The position numbers and the translations under genes were made by a program. This document shows positions 10,301 to 17,767 of a DNA stretch of 64,000 nucleotides, piece after piece. The stretch is from the NCBI GenBank assembly GCA_965267535.1, contig OZ254082.1, positions 1,612,001 through 1,676,000 of the forward strand, written 5' to 3'. Below the pieces are notes generated by a model, which saw only the letters and a list, made by a program, of their open reading frames with translations, was not told the origin of the DNA and made no database searches. Within the stretch, counting starts at the first letter, position 1, and each line of letters opens with the position of its first letter. Source of the DNA: CAXBNB01 sp965267535 (lineage in GTDB: Bacteria; Bacteroidota; Bacteroidia; Cytophagales; Cyclobacteriaceae).

Positions 10301-10892
10301 CCGTAGCATCAGGATCGCCTGTCAGTGTCAACTGGCTTGCACTGAATTGCAAGTCCTGAATCTCATTGCTGGCATCCGCATCCGCATCATTCGGACTGGT
10401 GATAAAACCGCTGTTGTTGGTTAGCTCGCTGGTGGTGGTAGGGATAGTAGGTTTATTCAACAGACTGTTGTAGTCTCCGTTGAAATCGTCGTTCTTGTTT
10501 GTATCCCAGTTCGATACGTCAATGCTATTGCTTTGAGACAGGTTAATGCGATTGCCGTCAAAGTTTAGGGATTGGAGTTCGTTGGTGGCGTTGTTGTCGA
10601 GCAGATTAGGGTTAAGTATATTCCACACACTACTATGCCAGTAGTAAAACTTTCCTTCATCCTTGTCATACACTAAAAGACCATTGTCTTTTGTGTCAAG
10701 CGACATACTGGTTCTTTGATCCGTGGTTAGTGTCGGGATGAGTAGCCCCTGATTGGCGTTTGGCGAAACTAAATGCAGTACCGCATTGGGGTTGGGGGAT
10801 AATGTGTTTACACCAACAGAGCTATCTTGTCCAAAGCAAATATTTGACACACATAGATAGCCCAAAACACAAGCAATTACTTTCAAGCGCAT
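7305..10892 (-). CDS. Tail-fibre-like tandem-repeat surface protein with S74 chaperone domain (paralogue of 864-4868)
   Basis: A 1195-residue exported protein with the same plan as 864-4868: signal peptide 1-21, head 22-135, eleven 75-residue repeats at 136-960, Gly/Ala-rich neck, then an S74-type domain with S1067-D1068, RLKK and GFLAQQ, and a C-terminal coiled coil. Repeats 2 and 3 are a distinct subtype with KLENKPFIPSTISQLTNDVG and ANPTN in the linker. Repeat 7 mixes the common first half with the ANPTN linker, which suggests recombination between subtypes. First gene of a three-gene overlapping set with 6103-7305 and the PorP/SprF gene. Confidence 0.8.
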   Translation of the reverse strand: MRLKVIACVLGYLCVSNICFGQDSSVGVNTLSPNPNAVLHLVSPNANQGLLIPTLTTDQRTSMSLDTKDNGLLVYDKDEGKFYYWHSSVWNILNPNLLDNNATNELQSLNFDGNRINLSQSNSIDVSNWDTNKNDDFNGDYNSLLNKPTIPTTTSELTNNSGFITSPNDADADASNEIQDLQFSASQLTLTGDPDATVVDFSAWDQNAADDFDGDYNKLENKPFIPSTISQLTNDVGYLLSADDADANPTNEIQDLQFSASQLTLTGDPDATVVDFSAWDQNAADDFDGDYNKLENKPFIPSTISQLTNDVGYLLSADDADANPTNEIQDLQFSASLLTLTGDPDATVVDFSAWDQNAADDFNGDYNSLLNKPTIPTTTSELTNNSGFITSPDDADADASNEIQDLQFSASQLTLTGDPDATVVDFSAWDQNAADDFNGDYNSLLNKPTIPTTTNELTNNSGFITSPNDADADASNEIQDLQFSASQLTLTGDPDATVVDFSAWDQNAADDFNGDYNSLLNKPTIPTTTSELTNNSGFITSPDDADADASNEIQDLQFSASQLTLTGDPDATIVDFSAWDQNATDDFDGDYNNLLNKPTIPTTTNELTNNSGFITSPNDADANPTNEIQDLQFSASQLTLTGDPDATVVDFSAWDQNAADDFNGDYNSLLNKPTIPTTTSELTNNSGFITSPNDADADASNEIQDLQFSASQLTLTGDPDATVVDFSAWDQNAADDFNGDYNSLLNKPTIPTTTNELTNNSGFITSPDDADADASNEIQDLQFSASQLTLSGDPDATVVDFSAWDQNAADDFNGDYNSLLNKPTIPTTTSELTNNSGFITSPDDADADASNEIQDLQFSASQLTLSGDPDATVVDFSAWDQNAADDFNGDYNSLLNKPTIPTTTSELTNNSGFITSPDDADADASNEIQDLQFSASQLTLTGDPDATVVDFSAWDQNAADDFNGDYNSLLNKPSLGTLAALNTVNTAQLTNGAVTESKLNASVAGAGLSGGAGSPLSVALAAAGGLQLDGANEVEIADVTTGETYSILLGGTITYNSKGQITSTGTSDQRLKKDTVRLSNVLPQLQKVKGYTYYWKDPNQPLKQYGFLAQQLELAFPDLVMENKAGTKSVNYTGVIPVLVEAIKEQTLLINSLKQQLSEQEKLLSEEREKANTHELRLNQLESNLNNLMQIIEGK
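8013..10487 (-). repeat. Eleven tandem 225-bp coding repeats (75 aa each)
   Basis: The GATCCCA anchor recurs at 225-base spacing from about 8026 to about 10276. Units are closely related to those at 1551-4475, and the neck sequence just 3' (about 7768-7970) is nearly identical in DNA to about 1306-1508. Confidence 0.95.
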
Positions 10893-11880
10893 TGTTAGGT
10901 AGAGTTTAAGTAAGTTGGTCTGATTGGTGAAAATTCAATAAAACGTTTTGGCGTCTGGCGTTTTATTTTATGCCAATAAGTTGAGGTGTTTTCACACGAA
11001 CTACAACCTGTTAAGGCATGTCATTTTCTTGCGCAATATTAGCGTGAATTTCACATTTAAAAAAGCTTTGGGTGTGTTTGTAATGACTTGGTATACAGCG
11101 CGTTACATTTGTGTGTATAGTATTTTAAGTTATTATTTTCTCATGTTTATACATCTAATTTTTCTTTTTCAAACGGGGGTTCGTGATGTATAACATCGTA
11201 ATTGAGAGGAGTGATTTTCTTTTCTTGCGGGTAAAATCGTTTTTTAGTATAAACGCTAAAAATCAGCTGGTAAAATCCTGTTGTAAATAACGCTTTTGGT
11301 GTGGGTTGAATTTGCCTCGGGTATTTTTATTTTGTTTTTTAGTCATGTGCATTTTCAGGTAATATTTATCTTCCCTCCAGTGTCATTTATTAGACATATT
11401 TTTTTCCTCATCTGGTTTCTTTTCCGGGGTTATCTGTAGCGGTATGCGCATAGTTCAACTTTATCTTTTTTAAGTGCATTTAAATGGTTTTTACCATTCT
11501 TGTTTTGCCTCGGTTTTAGCTTGTCATTTAAGTGAGATATGGTGTCTTTTTATAGGATGACAGGCTGGAGTTGTGAAAAGCGCGTACTGTCTCCAGAGTG
11601 GGATACTGTGTGGCAGCTTATACTCTGGCTGGTAAAGCAAGGCAAAAGTGCTTTTCTATATTTATTCTGAGATTAAATTTGTTCCAGGCTTAATAATTTG
11701 TTAATATTAGTTTCAGACAAATTTGCCAGACATCTTGATGATGCACACCCACTTTGGCATCCAAATCAATAACCAAAATTTATTTGAGGTCAGCTCAGAG
11801 CAAAGTCATCTTGTGGCATTGTTGAGTGTTCCTGAATTAGAAGTTTTAACTAAACACATACAAGTTGTAGTGTAATAATT
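10893..11880. other. 988-bp AT-rich intergenic region, no gene recognised
   Basis: It separates the minus-strand fibre cassette from the plus-strand stress genes and should hold both promoters. Reading frames here are short and have unlikely composition. I see no tRNA, rRNA or known RNA family. GGTAAAATC occurs twice, about 40 bases apart, near 11230 and 11270; its meaning is unknown. Confidence 0.5.
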
Positions 11881-12543
11881 ATGAAGTGGACGTATATCAT
11901 CAGGCAAAAAGTGAAAGTAGCCATCGGTTTGGGAGTTGTTTTTGGTTTGGTTTTAATCACCAATCGGATGAATAAAAACAATTTTTTGGCTCTTCAGGAT
12001 TCGTTCTCAACCGTGTACGAAGATCGGTTGATAGCGGAGAGTTATATTTTCGAACTGTCTAACTTTATTCACCAGAAGAAACTTTATTTTGAGCATCAGA
12101 CTGTAGTCAACAGTGCTGTGCTAAAGGAAAAGTCTCTGCTGCTCAACGATTCTATTTCGCATTTGATAGCGCAGTACGAAACCACACGACTTACCCAGCT
12201 GGAACTGCATTGGTTTTCAAAATTAAAAGAAAACCTATCTGTGTTGCGATCACAGGAAATGGCCTACCGTCCCGACAATATTTCTGATCTAAAGCTATCT
12301 CAGCAGCAGGCCATAGCAGCGCAGCACGATCATATAGAAATGGTACTCGAAAAGCTATCGGCTATTCAGCTTACAGAAGCGCGAAATGTGCTGGATGATT
12401 CCAAAAAGATTATCGCTTCGAGTACGCTTACCTCTCGCCTGGAGATATGTATTTTGTTGGTAGTAGGGGTGATTGTGCAGGGGTTAATCCTGGCTTCCGG
12501 TTCAATTACGACCCGTTTTCCTCAAAACAGCTCTCTGAATTGA
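11881..12543 (+). CDS. Membrane four-helix-bundle sensor-like protein without a signalling domain
   Basis: A 220-residue protein with a membrane segment at about 12-26, a long helical extracytoplasmic region (about 32-180) rich in Gln/Leu/Glu, and a second membrane segment at about 187-207, then a short tail. The layout resembles the ligand-binding 4HB_MCP module of chemoreceptors, but no HAMP, methyl-accepting or kinase domain follows. The gene lies just upstream of an Rrf2 regulator and nitric-oxide defence genes, so it may sense redox or nitrosative stress. Family assignment is from shape only. Confidence 0.55.
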   Translation: MKWTYIIRQKVKVAIGLGVVFGLVLITNRMNKNNFLALQDSFSTVYEDRLIAESYIFELSNFIHQKKLYFEHQTVVNSAVLKEKSLLLNDSISHLIAQYETTRLTQLELHWFSKLKENLSVLRSQEMAYRPDNISDLKLSQQQAIAAQHDHIEMVLEKLSAIQLTEARNVLDDSKKIIASSTLTSRLEICILLVVGVIVQGLILASGSITTRFPQNSSLN

Positions 12544-12546
12544 CTT

Positions 12547-12572
12547 TAATTCGGATAAATTTGTCCGAATTA
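12547..12572 (+). promoter_or_regulatory. Near-perfect 26-bp palindrome overlapping a TAnnTTTG promoter element: probable Rrf2 operator
   Basis: The arms TAATTCGGA and TCCGAATTA are perfect inverted repeats around TAAATTTG, which matches the Bacteroidota -7 consensus TAnnTTTG. Bound repressor would cover the promoter. It lies 32 bases before the Rrf2 gene. Confidence 0.7.
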
Positions 12573-12603
12573 ATATTCCTGCCTATTTTAGCCAAAAAAA
12601 AGA

Positions 12604-13038
12604 ATGTTTTCTAAAGCATGCGAGTATGGAATACGAGCTACCATCTGGATAGCTGCCCGCTCCCGGTCCGGAGAAAGAGCCAGTTTAAAGCGCATTGCCG
12701 AAGCAATAGACTCGCCGGAGGCTTTTACGGCTAAAATCCTACAGCAATTAACCAGAAGCAAGATATTAACTTCTACAAAAGGTCCTGTTGGGGGCTTTCA
12801 TATTGAAGACAAGAAGCGATCAGCGCTTCGTCTGTCCGATGTGGTGCGCGCTTTAGACGGAGACCGGCTTTTTGAGGGGTGTGGGTTGGGTTTGCCCGAA
12901 TGTGACGCGTCCCATCCCTGTCCGCTTCATGATCAGTTTGTAGCCATGAGACAGCAGATTCATCAGCTGCTGGACGAAGCAACACTGGATTCGCTGGTAA
13001 ATGGTTTGGGAGAAGGGGTATCTGTGTTGAAGCGATGA
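12604..13038 (+). CDS. Rrf2-family Fe-S transcriptional regulator (NsrR/IscR-like)
   Basis: A 144-residue protein of typical Rrf2 length. The N-terminal winged helix (FSKACEYGIRATIWIA) is followed by the family segment TSTKGPVGGFHI. Three cysteines, C93, C100 and C106, sit in the expected loop (GCGLGLPEC, HPCPLH) and should bind an Fe-S cluster. In this family cluster damage by nitric oxide or loss of iron relieves repression. The neighbours, truncated haemoglobin and RIC, point to an NsrR-like role. It is probably autoregulated through the palindrome at 12547-12572. Confidence 0.85.
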   Translation: MFSKACEYGIRATIWIAARSRSGERASLKRIAEAIDSPEAFTAKILQQLTRSKILTSTKGPVGGFHIEDKKRSALRLSDVVRALDGDRLFEGCGLGLPECDASHPCPLHDQFVAMRQQIHQLLDEATLDSLVNGLGEGVSVLKR

Positions 13039-13086
13039 TTTGATTTACATACAATCAGGATAAAAAGGTCTTAAAGTCCAAATAAA

Positions 13087-13482
13087 ATGGAAGAACGAAG
13101 TGAAATAACCGGTTTGAAAGATATACAACAACTGGTGGATCGGTTTTATGAAAAAGTAAGGCAGGATGATTTATTGGGGCCTGTGTTTAATGAGGTAATA
13201 GGGGATAGGTGGCCGGTTCATCTGGCCAAGATGTACACATTCTGGGAGACGGTTTTGCTCGAAAAACACACCTACTACGGGAGTCCTTTTGCTCCTCATG
13301 CCCATTTGCCGGTAGGAAAAGAACATTTCGATCGCTGGATTTCTTTGTTTTACACAACAATAGACGAGCTGTTTGCGGGAGATAAAGCGGAGGAAGCCAA
13401 AATGAGAGCCGGCAAAATGGCAGAAATGTTTTTATACAAAATAGAATATTACAGAAACAATCACTCCACGCCAATTTCCTGA
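13087..13482 (+). CDS. Group III truncated haemoglobin
   Basis: A 131-residue protein with the family pattern FYEKVRQDDLLGPVF, FWETVLLEKHTYYG and the haem-binding segment APHAHLPVGKEHFDRW, where H71 or H73 is the probable proximal ligand. Group III truncated globins bind oxygen and nitric oxide and are linked to nitrosative stress tolerance. It lies 48 bases after the Rrf2 gene and 23 bases before the RIC gene, fitting one operon. Confidence 0.87.
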   Translation: MEERSEITGLKDIQQLVDRFYEKVRQDDLLGPVFNEVIGDRWPVHLAKMYTFWETVLLEKHTYYGSPFAPHAHLPVGKEHFDRWISLFYTTIDELFAGDKAEEAKMRAGKMAEMFLYKIEYYRNNHSTPIS

Positions 13483-13505
13483 TTGGCTATAGACCGCTTG
13501 AAAAG

Positions 13506-14228
13506 ATGGAAATAACCAGAGATAGTATCATTGCTGAGATTGTAGCAAACGACTACAGGTATGCGGGTTTGTTTAGTGAAAAAGAGCTGGACTATTGCTG
13601 CAATGGCAATCGTAGTTTGTACCAAGCCTGTATAGACAAGGGGTTGTCTGTAGAGGCAGTGCTGAAGGAGTTACAGGGTTTGTCATTTAAGGAGGGAGAC
13701 ACTGTAGAAGACTACCTGGAATGGAGCGAAGACAAGCTGGTAGATTACATCGTGGAAACGCACCATGCGTATGTGGAAAAGCAGATAGCTGTGATAGTGC
13801 CTAACCTCCAAAAAATTTGTGACGTGCATGGGGGTACTCATCCGGAGCTCTATGAGGTCAATCGCTTGTTTAATGAGGCGGCAGCCGATCTCGAGGTTCA
13901 CATGAAGAAAGAAGAAAGCATATTGTTTCCCTATGTGAGGAAATTGGCGGTACGAAAGAAGTCGGGAGAAAAAATGACTCAGGGTGCTTTCGGTTCAGTG
14001 CAAAACCCCATACGCATGATGGAAAGTGAGCACGACGCAGAAGGAGAGCGGTTTAGGCAAATTAGCAAACTTACCCGCAATTACACGCCTCCGGCAGAGG
14101 CATGCAATACCTACAGGGCCACATTGGCACTGCTTCGCGATTTTGAGCGAGACCTTCACAAGCACATTCACCTGGAGAATAATATACTATTTCCCCGCGC
14201 ATTGGCTTTGGAGCAAGCCACTCACTGA
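13506..14228 (+). CDS. ric: RIC/ScdA/YtfE di-iron protein for Fe-S cluster repair
   Basis: A 240-residue protein of usual RIC length. The N-terminal ScdA_N domain contains the paired cysteines C31-C32 in DYCCNG. The hemerythrin-like part supplies His/Glu ligands in ETHHAYVEKQ, DVHGGTHPEL, EVHMKKEESILFPY, ESEHDAEGE and HKHIHLENNILFP. RIC proteins use a di-iron site to repair clusters damaged by nitric oxide or peroxide. Position after the haemoglobin and Rrf2 genes supports control by nitrosative stress. Confidence 0.9.
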   Translation: MEITRDSIIAEIVANDYRYAGLFSEKELDYCCNGNRSLYQACIDKGLSVEAVLKELQGLSFKEGDTVEDYLEWSEDKLVDYIVETHHAYVEKQIAVIVPNLQKICDVHGGTHPELYEVNRLFNEAAADLEVHMKKEESILFPYVRKLAVRKKSGEKMTQGAFGSVQNPIRMMESEHDAEGERFRQISKLTRNYTPPAEACNTYRATLALLRDFERDLHKHIHLENNILFPRALALEQATH

Positions 14229-14357
14229 TTATCCGCATGTGGTTGCGCATGTGATTTGCCGGTATGGGGCTGATACAGCTTTTGAGGGGAAATAGCCACA
14301 ATAGTGCGGAAAGAAATCCCTAATCTGTTAAATTGCTTGGGTACAAAAGCAAGGAAA

Positions 14358-14813
14358 ATGAAAGAGGAGTTTAAAATCTGGAGAACCAGCAGAGCACTTA
14401 TTTTTAAGTTACTTGAAAAATACACCCCCGAACAGCTAAACCATATACCGGAGGGCTTTAACAACAATCTGATATGGAATATAGGCCATGTCATCGTGGC
14501 ACAGCAGGGACTGGTGTATAAGTCGACCGGCCATACCATGCAGATTTCCGATACGCTTTTTGATACGTACAAACCGGGTACTTTCCCTTCCGGAAAAACG
14601 ACTCCACAGGAAATAGAGCAATTAGGGGAGTTGCTGGTGGGTGTAATGGATCAGACGGAGAGTGATTATCAAAAGGGTAAATTCACTGTATTTCACGAGC
14701 GTACTACGGGCACAGGGTTTCACCTGGCTACTGTGGAAGATGCGATTGCTTTTAATAACTACCATGAGGGCTTGCATCTGGGCATGATGATGAGCATCAG
14801 AAAAATGATATAG
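14358..14813 (+). CDS. DinB-family metal-dependent protein
   Basis: A 151-residue four-helix protein with the DinB metal-ligand pattern: H44 in NIGHV and H136/H140 in YHEGLHLGM. I chose the ATG at 14358, preceded by AAGGAA, over the GTG at 14304 because it gives the usual family length and starts at the first conserved helix. DinB-like proteins bind divalent metal; some act as thiol transferases, but the substrate here is unknown. It follows the RIC gene by about 130 bases and may be transcribed with it. Confidence 0.75.
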   Translation: MKEEFKIWRTSRALIFKLLEKYTPEQLNHIPEGFNNNLIWNIGHVIVAQQGLVYKSTGHTMQISDTLFDTYKPGTFPSGKTTPQEIEQLGELLVGVMDQTESDYQKGKFTVFHERTTGTGFHLATVEDAIAFNNYHEGLHLGMMMSIRKMI

Positions 14814-15110
14814 GTTGAGCTTTTTTCAGGTGATTAACCCTGTCAGGTTTATCGATTTCTCATAAATATGATAAAGTAGGGTTAGTTTTGAAAACCTGAG
14901 GGAAGTATGGCGTATACAGTAAGTAGTCTCAGCTGAGGCCAGCGCCCTGAGAGGTACTTAGTGACTCTCTGTGATACGTACGAAAGGCAGGTTTACAAGA
15001 GTTACAGTGGTTGTTTCCGTTTGGTTATAAAGGAATTTCAGCAGAGATTGAGACGAGTTGTGCATAATTGCAGCTTAGTAGAGTATTTTTTAACCCTAAA
15101 CATAAATTAC

Positions 15111-15560
15111 ATGAAATTGAAAGTAGGAGATGAAGCACCGAAATTTGAAGGAGTAGATCAGGAGGGTAAACCGATCAAACTGACTGATTTCACGGGAAAG
15201 AAAGTGGTTTTGTATTTTTACCCGAAAGACAATACTCCCGGATGTACCGCAGAATCATGCAACCTGAGGGACAATTATGAAGTGCTGCAACAACAGGGAT
15301 ATGAAGTGATAGGGGTAAGTCCTGATAGCGAAAAGTCACATCAGAAGTTTATAGATAAGTATGAGTTGCCTTTTCGGTTAATAGCCGATACAGACAAGTC
15401 CATTCACGAGCAATACGGTACCTGGGCTGAAAAAAAGACTTTTGGTAAGACGTATATGGGGACTGTGCGCACCACATTTGTAATCGATGAGCAAGGCAAG
15501 ATAAGCGAGATCATCGAAAAGGTGAAAACGAAAGATCATACCGCACAAATACTGGGATAA
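15111..15560 (+). CDS. bcp: Thioredoxin-dependent peroxiredoxin, Bcp/PrxQ type
   Basis: A 149-residue peroxiredoxin. The active site is FYPKDNTPGCTAESC with the peroxidatic C45 and a second Cys at C50, as in PrxQ enzymes. It reduces hydrogen and organic peroxides using thioredoxin. I start it at the ATG of MKLKVGDEAPKF because family similarity begins there; the upstream in-frame extension has no resemblance to the family. The reverse-oriented groEL gene follows, with a shared terminator between them. Confidence 0.9.
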   Translation: MKLKVGDEAPKFEGVDQEGKPIKLTDFTGKKVVLYFYPKDNTPGCTAESCNLRDNYEVLQQQGYEVIGVSPDSEKSHQKFIDKYELPFRLIADTDKSIHEQYGTWAEKKTFGKTYMGTVRTTFVIDEQGKISEIIEKVKTKDHTAQILG

Positions 15561-15565
15561 AAAAG

Positions 15566-15593
15566 AAGCAGTCCCGGATGTCCGGGACTGCTT
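15566..15593. terminator. Bidirectional hairpin between bcp and groEL
   Basis: The arms AAGCAGTCCCGGA and TCCGGGACTGCTT pair over 13 bases around TG. The hairpin lies between convergent genes, 6 bases past the bcp stop and 30 past the groEL stop. A-rich sequence on the bcp side gives a T-rich tail for groEL. Confidence 0.75.
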
Positions 15594-15622
15594 ATCAATT
15601 TTGAATATGTATGATGTATGGA

Positions 15623-17257
15623 TTACATCATGCCTGGCATTCCGCCACCGCCCATAGGAGGCATAGCAGGAGCACCTTCTTTTTCTGGAATATCTGCAAC
15701 AACACACTCTGTAGTCAATAGCAGAGAAGCGATAGAAGCAGCGTTTTCAAGAGCCAATCGAGTCACTTTAGTAGGATCGATGATACCTGCCTTGAACATC
15801 TCTTCGTAAGTGCCGTTTGCTGCATTGTATCCGTAATCTCCTTTTCCTGATCTTACAGTGTTGATTACTACAGATCCTTCACCACCGGCGTTAGCCACGA
15901 TAGTTCTCAAAGGAGCTTCAATAGCAGTTTTTACGATGTTTACACCTGTGTTTTGGTCTTCATTGTCCAAAGCAAGGTTTTCGAGAGAATCCAGTGCTCT
16001 GATCAGGGCTACACCACCACCGGGTACGATACCTTCCTGAACAGCAGCTCGGGTAGCGTGCAATGCATCATCTACTCTGTCTTTCTTCTCTTTCATTTCT
16101 ACTTCTGTAGCAGCTCCAATGTAAAGGATAGCCACACCACCAGAAAGCTTAGCAAGTCTTTCTTGCAGTTTTTCTTTGTCGTAATCAGAAGTAGTGTTTT
16201 CGATTTGTTGCTTGATTTGGTTTACTCTGGCCTGAATATCGTCAGCAGATCCTGCACCGTTCACAACAGTAGTGTTGTCTTTGTCTATGATTACTCTTTC
16301 AGCAGTACCTAGTGACTCAAGCGTAGCGCCTTCAAGCTTGTATCCTCTTTCTTCAGAGATTACAGTACCACCTGTCAGGATAGCGATATCTTCCAGCATT
16401 GCTTTTCTTCTGTCTCCAAATCCAGGAGCTTTTACAGCAGCAATTTTGAGCGATCCTCTGATTTTGTTTACTACCAAAGTAGCCAGAGCTTCACCGTCTA
16501 CATCCTCAGCAATGATCATCAAAGGTTTGCCAGTTTGAGCAGTAGCTTCAAGAATAGGAAGCAACTCCTTCATAGTAGAGATTTTCTTGTCGTAAATCAG
16601 GATGTAAGGGTTCTCCAGATTTGCTTCCATTTTGTCCGTGTCAGTCACGAAGTAAGGAGAGAGGTAACCTCTGTCAAACTGCATACCTTCTACAGTTTTT
16701 ACTTCAGTTTCGGTACCTTTAGCTTCTTCTACAGTGATTACACCGTCTTTGCCTACTTTGTCCATAGCTTCGGCAATCATTTTACCTACTTCCTGGTCGT
16801 TGTTGGCAGATACTGAAGCTACTTGTTGGATTTCGTTAGAATCCTTGATTGCTTTAGACTGAGCCTTCAGGTTTTCTACTACAGCAGCGATAGCCTTGTC
16901 GATACCTCTTTTGAGGTCCATAGGGTTAGCACCGGCTGCTACGTTTTTGATTCCAGCACCAAACAATGCCTGAGTCAATACAGTAGCGGTAGTAGTACCG
17001 TCACCCGCATCGTCAGCTGTTTTAGAAGCTACTTCTTTTACCAGTTGAGCTCCCATGTTTTCTACAGGATCGCTCAGTTCGATTTCTTTAGCAACAGATA
17101 CACCGTCTTTAGTTACGTTAGGTGCACCGAATTTTTTGTCGAGCAGTACGTTTCTACCTTTAGGTCCTAATGTCACTTTTACTGCATTAGCCAACGCATC
17201 TACGCCTTTTTTAATCTGCTCTCTAGCGTCGGTATCAAAAAATATGTCTTTAGCCAT
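15623..17257 (-). CDS. groEL: Chaperonin GroEL (Hsp60)
   Basis: A 544-residue protein, full family length. Clear motifs include DARE at the start, KVTLGPKGRNVLLDKKFG, GDGTTTATVL for ATP binding, VEEAKGTE, the signature AAVQEGIVPGGGVALIRA, and the flexible GGMPGMM C-terminus. It forms the 14-subunit folding chamber that works with GroES in the cytoplasm. It lies 40 bases after groES in one operon. No CIRCE operator is visible upstream of the pair. Confidence 0.98.
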   Translation of the reverse strand: MAKDIFFDTDAREQIKKGVDALANAVKVTLGPKGRNVLLDKKFGAPNVTKDGVSVAKEIELSDPVENMGAQLVKEVASKTADDAGDGTTTATVLTQALFGAGIKNVAAGANPMDLKRGIDKAIAAVVENLKAQSKAIKDSNEIQQVASVSANNDQEVGKMIAEAMDKVGKDGVITVEEAKGTETEVKTVEGMQFDRGYLSPYFVTDTDKMEANLENPYILIYDKKISTMKELLPILEATAQTGKPLMIIAEDVDGEALATLVVNKIRGSLKIAAVKAPGFGDRRKAMLEDIAILTGGTVISEERGYKLEGATLESLGTAERVIIDKDNTTVVNGAGSADDIQARVNQIKQQIENTTSDYDKEKLQERLAKLSGGVAILYIGAATEVEMKEKKDRVDDALHATRAAVQEGIVPGGGVALIRALDSLENLALDNEDQNTGVNIVKTAIEAPLRTIVANAGGEGSVVINTVRSGKGDYGYNAANGTYEEMFKAGIIDPTKVTRLALENAASIASLLLTTECVVADIPEKEGAPAMPPMGGGGMPGMM

Positions 17258-17297
17258 TTTTCTAGATTTTTTTAATGATTTTCAGTTGTTAATTAAA

Positions 17298-17576
17298 TTA
17301 AACGGTTCCAAATACATCAGAATTTCTCATGATGAGGTATTCTGTGCCATCAATAGTTATTTCTGTGCCAGAGTATTTACCGTACAATACTTTGTCACCC
17401 ACTTTCACAGTCACAGGCTTGTCTGAGGTGCCTTCACCTACAGCTACCACGGTACCTTGTTGTGGTTTTTCTTTGGCAGTATCGGGGATGATAATTCCTG
17501 ATGCAGTTTTTTCTTCTGCAACTGCAGATTCCACCAAAATCCTGTCTTCGTTTGGTTTGAAATTCACTTTTGACAT
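17298..17576 (-). CDS. groES: Co-chaperonin GroES (Hsp10)
   Basis: A 92-residue protein of normal length with PNEDRILVE, the mobile loop EEKTASGIIIPDTAKEKPQQ and KVGDKVLYGKYSGTEI. It caps GroEL. First gene of groES-groEL. The only promoter-like sequence I see upstream is sigma-54-like (17641-17656). Confidence 0.97.
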   Translation of the reverse strand: MSKVNFKPNEDRILVESAVAEEKTASGIIIPDTAKEKPQQGTVVAVGEGTSDKPVTVKVGDKVLYGKYSGTEITIDGTEYLIMRNSDVFGTV

Positions 17577-17640
17577 GTTTCTAAATATTTAATATGATTA
17601 ATTTAATTAAGTAAGATTATTAAACTTCGATTCCTGCTTA

Positions 17641-17656
17641 TGCATAAGTTGTGCCA
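17641..17656 (-). promoter_or_regulatory. Sigma-54-like -24/-12 element upstream of groESL
   Basis: Read on the minus strand, TGGCACAACTTATGCA matches TGGCAC-N5-TTGCW with one mismatch, and the GG and GC dinucleotides are at the required spacing. It would give a leader of roughly 50 bases. A perfect 10-bp palindrome, ACACATGTGT, lies just upstream at 17659-17668. Confidence 0.4.
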
Positions 17657-17767
17657 CTACACATGTGTCAGTCAAAATCGGTCAATTTTGCAGGAAGAGT
17701 GCGCTCATGTGCATGGCATGGGGCTATGGTACTGACAAGATTGCAGTGGCAGGAGGGCACAAACGAA

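Noticed and set aside
1551..10487. Regular 225-bp repeats as CRISPR or satellite DNA
   Set aside because: Units are much longer than CRISPR repeats, have no spacers, and are in frame within two large genes.
864..10892. Prophage or phage-tail island
   Set aside because: Only the fibre-like domains are phage-like; signal peptides and T9SS partners are present, and no capsid, baseplate, lysis or integrase genes are near.
10948..11193. 81-residue frame as a gene
   Set aside because: Composition is unlike a protein (many Phe/Tyr/Leu/Ile), it has no recognisable motif, and it lies in an AT-rich spacer.
14883..14890. TAGTTTTG as promoter of bcp
   Set aside because: It matches TAnnTTTG but lies over 200 bases before the start and has no -33 partner.
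14961..15110. N-terminal extension of the peroxiredoxin
   Set aside because: The extra 50 residues have no family similarity; the ATG at 15111 gives the standard PrxQ start.
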